From: Allopusillimonas ginsengisoli
GTDB lineage: Bacteria; Pseudomonadota; Gammaproteobacteria; Burkholderiales; Burkholderiaceae_B
Assembly: GCF_004153455.1 (NCBI RefSeq)
Contig: NZ_SDQE01000019.1
Location: forward strand, 1 to 42,050
Length of the DNA stretch: 42,050 nucleotides
Direction: 5' to 3'
The notes beneath the pieces were generated by a model. That model was not told the DNA's origin, did not search any database, and saw nothing but the letters and a program-made list of their open reading frames with translations. Position numbers and translations under genes: made by a program. Below are positions 35,211 through 41,936 of the stretch, in pieces. The stretch's first letter is position 1; each line of letters begins with the position of its first letter.

Positions 35211-36053
35211 CTATCGTGCAGATTGTCTTCGAGGAATGTATGAGCCATGCTCGTTGTATTTTCGGTCGATATTCCAATCAGGGCCAACCTCAAACATCGA
35301 TGACTCTAGATAGAGTAGGACAAGCGCTGTACCTCCCGTACTAATGAGGCATTGTTCCTGAACCTCATACTCGCCAGCGTCATTATTTCTAAACCAGACA
35401 TTTGCGGGTTGTTTCCTCAGCCCTGGACATTCAGTACCGTAATGGAGTAAGTCGTAGGTAAAGGAGTCTTCGTCTAGTTCCTCTTTTAGGCGCCAGCGTG
35501 TTGGAATATCTTGGGCAGGAATCGCCCAACGTTTTCCATTACGGTCATAGCAAGCAACGATGACTGGCTGCGTATTAACGTCGGCTAAGCGCAATGTGGT
35601 GGTCAGTATGCTTGTCTCAAAATCATGGGCAACATTTATCAGCTGTTGAAATGTTGGTGTGCCGAATGATTTGATCACTGGATTAAATAGCGGTCTAGGA
35701 AGCAATAGATGCGCCGCAAAACTATCCGCTTCTCTCTCCAAAGATCGGTCAGCTGACAAGTTGGTTTCAGGATCATCCACACGGCACCTAAAAGAGCGTC
35801 CTCGATGTAGATGCCAATGCCCAAGTTCATGAGCCACGGAAAATCGCTCGCGACCGCGTACCCCTGATGGGTTGATGGTGGCGATGGCACGATGACGGTA
35901 ACCCACTAGAGACGCCTCACACCCCTTCATAGGTTCATAGACAACTTCAACTTGAGAGTCGAACGCGATGGCTTCGATGTCCAGCTCTTCGGGCCTACTG
36001 ATGCCTAGATCTACGATCAATGCTTCCGCGCGCTCTCCAACGATCGCTGTCAC
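35211..36053 (-). CDS. ImmA/IrrE family metallo-endopeptidase
   Basis: Zinc peptidase of the ImmA/IrrE (DUF955) family. Known members cut a partner repressor in response to damage or phage signals, such as ImmA acting on ImmR, or IrrE/PprI acting on DdrO. The 280-aa product has the zinc motif HELGHWHLH (H75, E76, H79) after RERFSVA. The downstream acidic helix LEREADSFAAHLLLP (about 105-119) supplies the third ligand, which is the family pattern. The C-terminal 130 residues are a separate sensor-like domain of unknown type. Its ATG overlaps the upstream gene's stop by 4 bases, making it the last gene of a coupled three-gene operon. Confidence 0.88.
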   Translation of the reverse strand: MTAIVGERAEALIVDLGISRPEELDIEAIAFDSQVEVVYEPMKGCEASLVGYRHRAIATINPSGVRGRERFSVAHELGHWHLHRGRSFRCRVDDPETNLSADRSLEREADSFAAHLLLPRPLFNPVIKSFGTPTFQQLINVAHDFETSILTTTLRLADVNTQPVIVACYDRNGKRWAIPAQDIPTRWRLKEELDEDSFTYDLLHYGTECPGLRKQPANVWFRNNDAGEYEVQEQCLISTGGTALVLLYLESSMFEVGPDWNIDRKYNEHGSYIPRRQSAR

Positions 36054-36445
36054 CTATCATCTCCGTCCCTAGTCGATTCTTCAAGGCTTTTGAGTTGCGA
36101 GTACAACGCTATCGCCTCAGTGTCGGACAACTCCCCAAGGTTGCGTGCAGCCAGCGTAAATCTGCTGTCATTAGATGCTTTTTCTAAAAAGAGTCGTGCT
36201 TCTTCTGCTGAAACGTTCTGCAGTGTTGCAGAGGGTTGGGCCATTAGAGCTGCATATCCGGCTTTCGCCGCAGCAAGGCGTGAACGACTAGCTTGCGCCT
36301 TGGCGGCTTTGAGCAGGTCAATCCCCTTGGCTTGTACTGTTTCTGGGTTCAGTCCTTCCAGAATCTGGTCATCGGGAGTCTCGATTAGTTCAGAGACAAA
36401 TGTATCAATGAAGTTGTCAAACTCGTTGCTCGACTTTGTATTCAT
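36050..36445 (-). CDS. Small helical protein of unknown function, between sigma-like and ImmA/IrrE genes
   Basis: Not recognised. The 131-aa product (from the ATG at 36445) is rich in Ala, Glu, Leu and Ser and looks fully helical. Central segment: GIDLLKAAKAQASRSRLAAAKAGYAAL; C-terminal: LGELSDTEAIALYSQLKSLEE. No signal peptide or membrane segment. The start overlaps the sigma-like stop (ATGA) and its own stop overlaps the peptidase start (ATGA). This tight coupling suggests the three products work in fixed proportion. By analogy with ImmA/IrrE systems it could be the peptidase's substrate or an anti-sigma-like partner; this is inference. An ATG 12 nt upstream is an alternative start. Confidence 0.8.
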   Translation of the reverse strand: MNTKSSNEFDNFIDTFVSELIETPDDQILEGLNPETVQAKGIDLLKAAKAQASRSRLAAAKAGYAALMAQPSATLQNVSAEEARLFLEKASNDSRFTLAARNLGELSDTEAIALYSQLKSLEESTRDGDDR

Positions 36446-37026
36446 GTTGATCTCCACTCCGTATCCAGCGCGTTTAGTCGGCGCAGGAGCCGGTTTCGGG
36501 CCGCATCATACTTCTTTTCATCCCATCCTAACGTCTCGCGCGCCTCAGCTCCTCGCATGCCGTCAGCCCAGGTCATGACAAGCAACCCAAGGTCTTCGTC
36601 TCCTCCTAGTGCAGCGTATATCTGAGCTATTTGCTGCTTCCCAGACAATTCATCTTCGGGCGTGGCTGTTACTTTGCCATGGGCTACCGGCGTCCTATCA
36701 TCTTCGTCAGCCTCAAATGCCTCGACGACCACGTGTTGGTCGATAGGACTGACATCATTGTGCTTGCGCGCGTTGCTAGCGATGCTATGCATTACGCCCT
36801 TAAGCACGACAAGAGGATGAAGGTCAGCCGGCCAGACTCGGGTTCCGTCCAACAACCGACACAAAGCTTCTTGCAACAAGTCGTCAGGCGTCCAGCCAAT
36901 TAAACCACCACAGAGAAGCGTTGCGATGGACTCTGCTCGCTTCCAGTCAGCTGGACTTAGGCCCTGAAGGGAAGCCTCTACTTCAGCCTTAGATAAGCGC
37001 TCGTTTGGGCTAGTTATAGCAGACAT
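36442..37026 (-). CDS. Sigma-70-like (ECF-type) DNA-binding protein
   Basis: The 194-aa product has the two-part layout of an ECF sigma factor. Residues about 44-90 resemble region 2 (GWTPDDLLQEALCRLLDGTRVW, then LVVLKGVMHSIASNARKHND). Residues about 130-186 resemble region 4 (KQQIAQIYAALGGDEDLGLLVM, then GMRGAEARETLGWDEKKYDAARNRLLRRLNAL, a helix-turn-helix). An acidic linker (VEAFEADEDD) joins them. Whether it truly recruits RNA polymerase is unknown. The ATG at 37026 has GGGAGG about 10 nt upstream; earlier in-frame starts are rejected. It is divergent from the 314-aa gene across 162 nt and heads the coupled operon with the ImmA/IrrE peptidase. Confidence 0.72.
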   Translation of the reverse strand: MSAITSPNERLSKAEVEASLQGLSPADWKRAESIATLLCGGLIGWTPDDLLQEALCRLLDGTRVWPADLHPLVVLKGVMHSIASNARKHNDVSPIDQHVVVEAFEADEDDRTPVAHGKVTATPEDELSGKQQIAQIYAALGGDEDLGLLVMTWADGMRGAEARETLGWDEKKYDAARNRLLRRLNALDTEWRST

Positions 37027-37188
37027 AGATGGGTTCTCCCTCCCTATGACTCTTGACCACGCCTCGCTGGACGGCCTGGGTGAAAAATATTTCTTTATGC
37101 CGGCGTCCACGGAGCCAGTCTCAGGAGCCCTATCAGATAAGAGGCAGAGTTTCCGCCGCCTCACTTACTTTTATAAGGAACTCTTACG
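37027..37188. promoter_or_regulatory. Shared divergent promoter region of the sigma-like operon and the 314-aa gene
   Basis: The 162-nt gap between two divergent starts must carry both promoters. I see good Shine-Dalgarno sequences on both sides (GGGAGG for the minus operon; AAGGA for the plus gene). No clear operator palindrome was identified by eye. Confidence 0.5.
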
Positions 37189-38133
37189 ATGCAGGTTAAC
37201 AGAAAAACCCGAAATATTACAAAATACATCAAGCATCTCCAGCCGCATGAGCCATACATGCTTGGTCTTGCTATTCAGCATGATATTGAGGCACGCCTGA
37301 AGCCACTTGGCTTTGAGGCTTCACTCATTCCAGGACAGCGTATCTTAGCCTCCACACGTAAGGGGGCAGCATCTCGACGCAACGCTGAGGGCTTCGACAT
37401 TATTCATCGTGACCAACCGATGGAAACGGCATACCGCCAAGCTGTTTGGACTTGGAAGCAGTTTGTTGGCCGTAATGATGTTGAGGAAAAGTCGAAGGTC
37501 GTCGATGTTCCCTATAAGCGCTACCCTCGCACGCGCGTCCAACCTTATAGCGTTGAGATAGAAATCAAAATACGCGAGGACGGTCAGAAATACGTGGTGG
37601 CAGGGTCGTTTACAAATGATGAAGCCAGCGTCGTTATAGCAACCAATACCGCCAACATGTTGTACGAAGTATTTGGTGGCTTTGAAATATTGGATAAGAA
37701 CCTAACCAGCTGGGTCAAAGCACCCATTCATCGATTGCATTGGCAGCTACTGCCTCCAGGCCGTAATCCTTGGGATTCTGCTATTCCCGCCCTTGAAAAA
37801 GTTGTAGAACGTGCCCCTAAAGGAAACCAAGGGGTATTGCGAGCTCGATTATCTGCTGTCGGCGCCAAAGAGCCTGATTTTGTGGCGATAGGCGCTGGGG
37901 GATTTGAGGGATATGTCGTATTCGGTTTCGATCGATTAAAACAGTGCGTCCTGGAATGTCCACAAGTGAATAACGCTACCTATGTACTACCCATGGAATC
38001 TTGGGAGCGTATTGCACAGATGACTAAGGCAGAGATCCTAAACAGTGGGGCGCATACTGCTAGGCTCGTTCATAACAGAGGCTGGTTCAATGAGCTTGAC
38101 TCGGTGTTAAGTGATGATCAAAAGTCTGCGTAG
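37189..38133 (+). CDS. Unrecognised 314-aa protein of the island
   Basis: No family recognised. The ATG at 37189 has AAGGAAC upstream. The soluble, mixed alpha/beta product has no signal or membrane segment. N-terminal third is basic (KTRNITKYIKHLQP; RKGAASRRNAEGFD). A middle region has WVKAPIHRLHWQLLPPGRNPWD (about 182-203). The C-terminal part has VVFGFDRLKQCVLECPQ, YVLPMESWERIAQMTKAEIL and ARLVHNRGWFNEL, which could be a small self-contained domain. It is divergent from the sigma-like/ImmA operon with a shared promoter region, so it may be their regulated target or effector. Codon use and AT content match the island. Confidence 0.75.
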   Translation: MQVNRKTRNITKYIKHLQPHEPYMLGLAIQHDIEARLKPLGFEASLIPGQRILASTRKGAASRRNAEGFDIIHRDQPMETAYRQAVWTWKQFVGRNDVEEKSKVVDVPYKRYPRTRVQPYSVEIEIKIREDGQKYVVAGSFTNDEASVVIATNTANMLYEVFGGFEILDKNLTSWVKAPIHRLHWQLLPPGRNPWDSAIPALEKVVERAPKGNQGVLRARLSAVGAKEPDFVAIGAGGFEGYVVFGFDRLKQCVLECPQVNNATYVLPMESWERIAQMTKAEILNSGAHTARLVHNRGWFNELDSVLSDDQKSA

Positions 38134-38577
38134 TGGGTAAATCGGCCATAGGGGGAAGTCCAAAAGGCCATCGCCTTATGACCGACTATTCCGAAATAGG
38201 TTGTTGAGATCGTTGGAGGTGTGCCGCTGCCCAATGGACAGCGGCGAGGTGGCCTGATTCGTGTGGCGGATTTGGGGCGCCTGGTGGTTGCACAGACGAA
38301 GAAGATGTGAGTTTGCATGCCTAGGAATCTGTGTTGAAAAGGATGAATTCCCGCTGGATTGCTGAAGCTATGGTAACTTTATACGCATACAAATAATTAC
38401 ATATAGTCTTGATGTGCTGGGGTTATCTGTACAGTCATTGCGATGAACTCGTTCAAAGCATCTAAGCTAGATCAGATTTTCTGAGAAGATTGAGTTATGA
38501 AAGTATTGCTAGGTTCGTACGCCATAGGTCACCGCACCGAGAAAACCTAAATACAAATACTTGGGCTGATAAGCACT
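38134..38577. other. 444-nt spacer with a short protein-like fragment
   Basis: No intact gene. At 38203-38310 the plus strand encodes VVEIVGGVPLPNGQRRGGL followed by IRVADLGRLVVAQTKKM and a stop. It reads like the C-terminal end of a lost protein but I cannot name the family. The segment contains the hairpin CCGCTG/CAGCGG (38224-38229, 38239-38244) and is more GC-rich than its surroundings. The rest (38320-38577) is AT-rich and probably includes the promoter of the dGTPase gene. Confidence 0.5.
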
Positions 38578-39927
38578 ATGAATAAAAAAATATGGGAAGA
38601 ACGTAGATTGCCTAGTAAGTTACGAGATCGCGATGTGAGATCGGAATGGGAGCGCGATTACGCTCGTTTGATTCATTCGGCAGCATTTCGGCGTCTACAG
38701 TCCAAAACACAAGTCTTAGGGCTTGGTGAAAGCGATTTTTATCGGACGCGACTTACGCATTCCATGGAAGTTGCTCAGATCGGTGTGGGAATTGTTCGTT
38801 GGCTCAAAAAAAAGCATAAAGATAACGCTGAGATTCAATCGGCCTTGCCTGAAGATGCGCTAATAAGCTCCATTTGTCTTGCTCATGATATTGGGCATCC
38901 ACCATTTGGCCATGGCGGGGAGATCGCTCTCAATATTTGTATGAGGCAGTACGGTGGTTTTGAAGGGAACGGTCAAACATTGCGTATTCTGTCCCGCCTA
39001 GATAAATACACCGACCAATATGGACTCAATCCAACTCGTCGCCTCATTCTGGGAGTTCTGAAATATCCTGCGTCGTATTCAGCGACTGTCGTTGATAGCT
39101 CTTATGGCGATATAAATACGTTTAAGTGGCTCAGCAAAGCAGATGATCACAAGCCCCCAAAGTGTTATTTGGATGATGAGCGGGACGTAGTAAATTGGCT
39201 GTTAGAGACTTTGGATCCCGAGACAAAATCGGCCTTCATAAGTGTCGAACATAAATTTGATCAGAGCACTCAAAAGCGCATTCACAACAAACCAATTCAT
39301 AAAGCATTAGATACGTCTATTATGGAGTTGGCTGATGATATTTCCTATAGTCTGCATGACCTAGAAGACGCAGTTTCGTTGGGTATGGTTACGCGAAAAG
39401 GTTGGGAAAAACATAACGAAGGTGCTGTAGATCTTTTCAAGAACTGCGGTATTGATTACCACGCTTTGTCAGAAGAGTTGTTTGGGGATGAAAGCTATCT
39501 GCGTAAGAATGCAATAGGTGGGTTAGTTAATAAGTTCATTACCAATGCTGTCGTGAGGCCGTCGGCCATGCCACATTCGAAGTGCGAGTTGATAAAGTGG
39601 AATGCGTATATAGACAAGAAGCACGAGGGCTTGCTTGGCCACATATTTAATCTCGTCAGGGATCAGGTTATTAAGAGCTGCAACGTGCAACAGTTGGAGT
39701 TCAAAGGCCAAAAACTTGTGATTGAGCTTTTTGATGCTTTGATTTCCGATCCAGAGAGGCTCTTGCCCGGAAGCACGCTCAAACGCTATGCCGCCGCTGA
39801 AGGTGTTCAACAAAAGCAAGCTCGTGTCATTTGTGATTTTATTGCTGGCATGACAGATGAGTACGCCACTAGGTTATACGAGAAGCTGTTCTACCCGCAT
39901 AAAGGATCAATCTTTGACAAGTATTGA
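38578..39927 (+). CDS. HD-domain deoxyguanosinetriphosphate triphosphohydrolase, anti-phage type
   Basis: The 449-aa product is a dGTPase of the HD superfamily, which cleaves dGTP to deoxyguanosine and triphosphate. It has the opening RDARSEWERDYARLIHSAAFRRLQ-like block (residues 20-40) and the HD metal ligands: H61 in TRLTHSMEVAQIG, H103-D104 in LAHDIGHPPFGHGGE, and D in ELADDISYSLHDLEDA (about 253). GFEGNGQTLRILSRL (about 128-141) is the substrate region. Related dGTPases starve phages by depleting dNTPs (established for defence homologues). Its location in a mobile element with no housekeeping context supports that role here. Length and motifs are complete. A GATGGCA hairpin follows the stop. 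Confidence 0.87.
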   Translation: MNKKIWEERRLPSKLRDRDVRSEWERDYARLIHSAAFRRLQSKTQVLGLGESDFYRTRLTHSMEVAQIGVGIVRWLKKKHKDNAEIQSALPEDALISSICLAHDIGHPPFGHGGEIALNICMRQYGGFEGNGQTLRILSRLDKYTDQYGLNPTRRLILGVLKYPASYSATVVDSSYGDINTFKWLSKADDHKPPKCYLDDERDVVNWLLETLDPETKSAFISVEHKFDQSTQKRIHNKPIHKALDTSIMELADDISYSLHDLEDAVSLGMVTRKGWEKHNEGAVDLFKNCGIDYHALSEELFGDESYLRKNAIGGLVNKFITNAVVRPSAMPHSKCELIKWNAYIDKKHEGLLGHIFNLVRDQVIKSCNVQQLEFKGQKLVIELFDALISDPERLLPGSTLKRYAAAEGVQQKQARVICDFIAGMTDEYATRLYEKLFYPHKGSIFDKY

Positions 39928-39946
39928 TGGCAGTAAAATTGCCATC
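39926..39946 (+). terminator. Hairpin overlapping the dGTPase stop
   Basis: GATGGCA (39926-39932) and TGCCATC (39940-39946), loop GTAAAAT. Stem of 7 bp, no U-run afterwards; possible weak terminator or mRNA-stabilising hairpin. Confidence 0.35.
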
Positions 39947-40049
39947 CAAGTCTGTGTCGATCTCAAAATCATTTGTTCTATTAAACGTGATGGGTGCACC
40001 CTGAAGGCGTGCTGCTGGTTGCGATGAACGATAGCAACTATAGGAAAAA

Positions 40050-40140
40050 ATTCTCACTTTATGGGTACCAAATTCTCAGTTTATGGGTACACTCGTTTTG
40101 TAAGCCATTGATTTTAATAACGCAGGATTCTCATATTATG
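40050..40140 (-). repeat. Right-end transposase-binding-like repeats R3, R2 and R1
   Basis: Read on the minus strand: CATAAAGTGAGAAT (40063-40050), CATAAACTGAGAAT (40085-40072) and CATAATATGAGAAT (40140-40127). R3-R2 spacing is 22 bp, R2-R1 is 55 bp. They are inverted relative to the left pair, each preceded by CC in this orientation (ACCCATAA). Together with the terminal TGTAGGT they make the right end of the element. Confidence 0.82.
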
Positions 40141-40169
40141 GGTTTACCTACAGTGTTGCGTGGAGCATT

Positions 40170-40404
40170 ATGCCCCGCTGGCTACCGTTCTCGTTCGCTA
40201 ATGAAGAGCGTACGGCTCACCCGAAGAAGGGGTCGAAAATTTCGACCTTCGCAGCCCTGGCGGATGCGCGAGCTTGTTAAGCACGCGCAAGAGCTGCCGC
40301 AGGACATTATCATGCATGGCAAATCCGTTGCCGTGATGATTTTGCGCGCGGCATTCGATCATCCGGGCGTTTCGCTCATCAACCCCCGGCATACAGGAAC
40401 TTGA
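40170..40404 (+). pseudogene. Possible Phd/YefM-type antitoxin remnant (frame-shifted)
   Basis: One frame from the ATG at 40170 gives KGSKISTFAALADAR before stopping at 40280. A second frame continues ELVKHAQELPQDIIMHGKSVAVMILRAAFD. Joined, they resemble the order found in Phd/YefM antitoxins (DAR..L.ELV..A...GPQ.I..HGK.VAV....FD). No toxin gene follows. The pieces are short, so this is only a likely remnant. It lies outside the transposon, just after the right end. Confidence 0.4.
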
Positions 40405-40407
40405 AAC

Positions 40408-40824
40408 ATGAAAATCTGGCTGACAGCGATCGCGTTTGCCGCGGCCTCTTCTTTGGCGCAGGCTGCGGATAGCGCCATGACCGTCTATCAGGATCCCAGT
40501 TGCGGCTGTTGTTCCGGCTGGGTCGACCATATGCGGGCGTCTGGCTTTGAGGTAAAAGCCATCGAGACAAGCAATATGGCGGCAGTCAAGCAGAGGCTGG
40601 GCGTGCCGGTGGCGCTGAGCTCTTGCCATACGGGTGTGATCGACGGTACAGGGCAGATTGTGGAAGGGCATGTGCCAGCCAGTGTGGTGCGCAAGCTCCT
40701 GGCGGATGCGTCGGTAAAAGGCGTTGCCGCGCCCGGCATGCCATTGAATGCGCCCGGCATGGGCGAGCTGGATGGCAATCTGGTTACCGTGGATTTTCTG
40801 GGGCAGCCATTTTCCAGGGACTAG
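40408..40824 (+). CDS. DUF411 domain exported metal-binding protein
   Basis: The 138-aa product has a signal peptide (MKIWLTAIAFAAASSLAQA, cleavage after AQA or AQAA) and a DUF411 domain. The domain opens with MTVYQDPSCGCCSGWVDHMR, where the CGCC cysteines are a likely metal site, followed by the invariant SCHTGVIDG and EGHVPASVV. DUF411 proteins often accompany copper or other metal resistance genes and are thought to bind metal in the periplasm. No other metal gene is visible here. The ATG at 40408 has CAGGAAC 8 nt before it. A strong hairpin follows the stop. Confidence 0.9.
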   Translation: MKIWLTAIAFAAASSLAQAADSAMTVYQDPSCGCCSGWVDHMRASGFEVKAIETSNMAAVKQRLGVPVALSSCHTGVIDGTGQIVEGHVPASVVRKLLADASVKGVAAPGMPLNAPGMGELDGNLVTVDFLGQPFSRD

Positions 40825-40884
40825 CCGGCAGCATCGCATCGTGATTGTGTCTGGCAGCGCTGGCATGCTGTCGCAGACCGCTTG

Positions 40885-40914
40885 GCAAGAGGCCGGGTTT
40901 TCCCGGCCTCTTGC
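40885..40914. terminator. Strong hairpin after the DUF411 gene
   Basis: GCAAGAGGCCGGG (40885-40897) pairs perfectly with CCCGGCCTCTTGC (40902-40914), loop TTTT. A 13-bp stem located 60 nt past the stop. There is no long U-run, but stem strength and position suit a terminator. Confidence 0.65.
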
Positions 40915-41180
40915 TATTGGGATAAACAAAACCGAATTTGGATCGACGTCTGGAAACCCGCATTAATTAATGCTTTCAGCGTGCCGCGCTATTGATCTTT
41001 CGCAATACGCAAAAGCTGATTATGTAATAAGCAACTTGCCCGCGCTATACCTTCGTTGCACACTTTTCCCCATTCGACGCCCCGCAATGCGCATGGGCGG
41101 CCAATTCAGGACAGGTGTGAGACAAGGAAAACAGAAATGATTCGATATGAGTCGTGCTGTACCAGCAAGGGCGAGCGGCG
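40915..41180. other. Spacer before the peptide permease
   Basis: No gene recognised in about 265 nt. It is AT-richer around 40955-41040 and must contain the promoter of the permease gene; I could not single out promoter boxes with confidence. Confidence 0.5.
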
Positions 41181-41936
41181 ATGATACAGTGGCTTACCAA
41201 GCGGCTGCTGCAATCAGTGGTTGTCATCCTCTTGATGACCTTGATTGTGTTCATCGGGCTGCATGCGATCGGCGATCCGGTCGATATCCTGATCGGCCAG
41301 GATGTGGATCAGGTCGATCGCGCAAGAATCATCGCTCAGCTGGGGCTGGACCAACCGTTGTGGCGGCAGTATCTGTCGTTTCTTGGCGGGGCGCTCAACG
41401 GCGATCTGGGCAAGAGCTTTGTCTACAACACCCCCGCGATTCCCCTTATTTTGCAGCGCTTTCCCGCTACGCTGGAACTGGCGCTGGCCGCGATGGTGAT
41501 TGCGGTCGTGATCGGTGTGCCGACGGGGCTGATGGTGGGCCTCAAGCCTGAGGCGCCCTTGTCTCGCGCAGTGATGGCAAGCAGCATACTGGGCTTTTCG
41601 CTGCCCACCTTCTGGGTTGGGCTGATGCTGATCATGGCATTCAGTGTGCTGCTGGGCTGGCTGCCGGCCAGTGGGCGCGGCCAGACGGTAGAGTTTCTGG
41701 GTGTGCAGTGGTCCTTCCTGACGTGGGACGGCCTCAAACACATGTTCCTGCCCGCGCTGAACCTGTCCTTGTTCAAGCTTTCGCTGGTGATCCGCCTGAC
41801 CAGCGCCGGCGTGCGCGAAGTGCTGCCGCTGGACTACATCAAGTTTGCGCGCGCCAAGGGATTATCGCCCTTGCGAATTATCGGCGTGCATGTCCTGCGC
41901 AATATTCTGATTCCCCTGGTGACGGTGCTCGGGTAA
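41181..41936 (+). pseudogene. DppB-type peptide ABC transporter permease, cut short by an IS3-family element
   Basis: Inner-membrane permease of the DppB/OppB family. From the ATG at 41181 it reads IQWLTKRLLQSVVVILLMTLIVF, then AQLGLDQPLWRQYLSFLGGALNGDLGKSF and LILQRFPATLELALAAMVIAV. The EAA-like coupling loop DYIKFARAKGLSPLRIIGVHVLRNILIPLVTVLG follows. The product stops at 251 residues with a TAA that belongs to the inserted DNA. Family members are about 310-340 aa and should continue with a further membrane segment containing a GG..LTE.VF.WPG motif. The truncation point coincides with the IS edge. The rest of the operon (DppC, DppD, DppF types) would lie past the IS. Confidence 0.85.

Larger units (their letters stand above)
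34134..40152. mobile_element. Tn7/Mu-type-ended, transposase-less element inserted just after gyrB
   Basis: The two ends are inverted repeats. Starting from TGTAGGT at 34134 and, on the other strand, TGTAGGT at 40152, 21 of 26 positions agree (TGTAGGT, then AA, CATAA and TGAGAAT in the same register). Inside the ends are five copies of CATAANNTGAGAA: two on the left, three on the right, facing inward. Flanking direct repeat: GTGT at 34130-34133 and 40153-40156, extendable to GTGTTG if the left end starts one or two bases later. The interior is AT-richer than both flanks. No transposase, integrase or ATPase partner is encoded, so mobility must be lost or supplied in trans. The placement next to the conserved gyrB end suggests targeted insertion. 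Confidence 0.8.

Noticed and set aside
37027-37164. Longer N-terminus for the sigma-like protein
   Set aside because: It would consume most of the divergent promoter region. The ATG at 37026 has a strong GGGAGG upstream.
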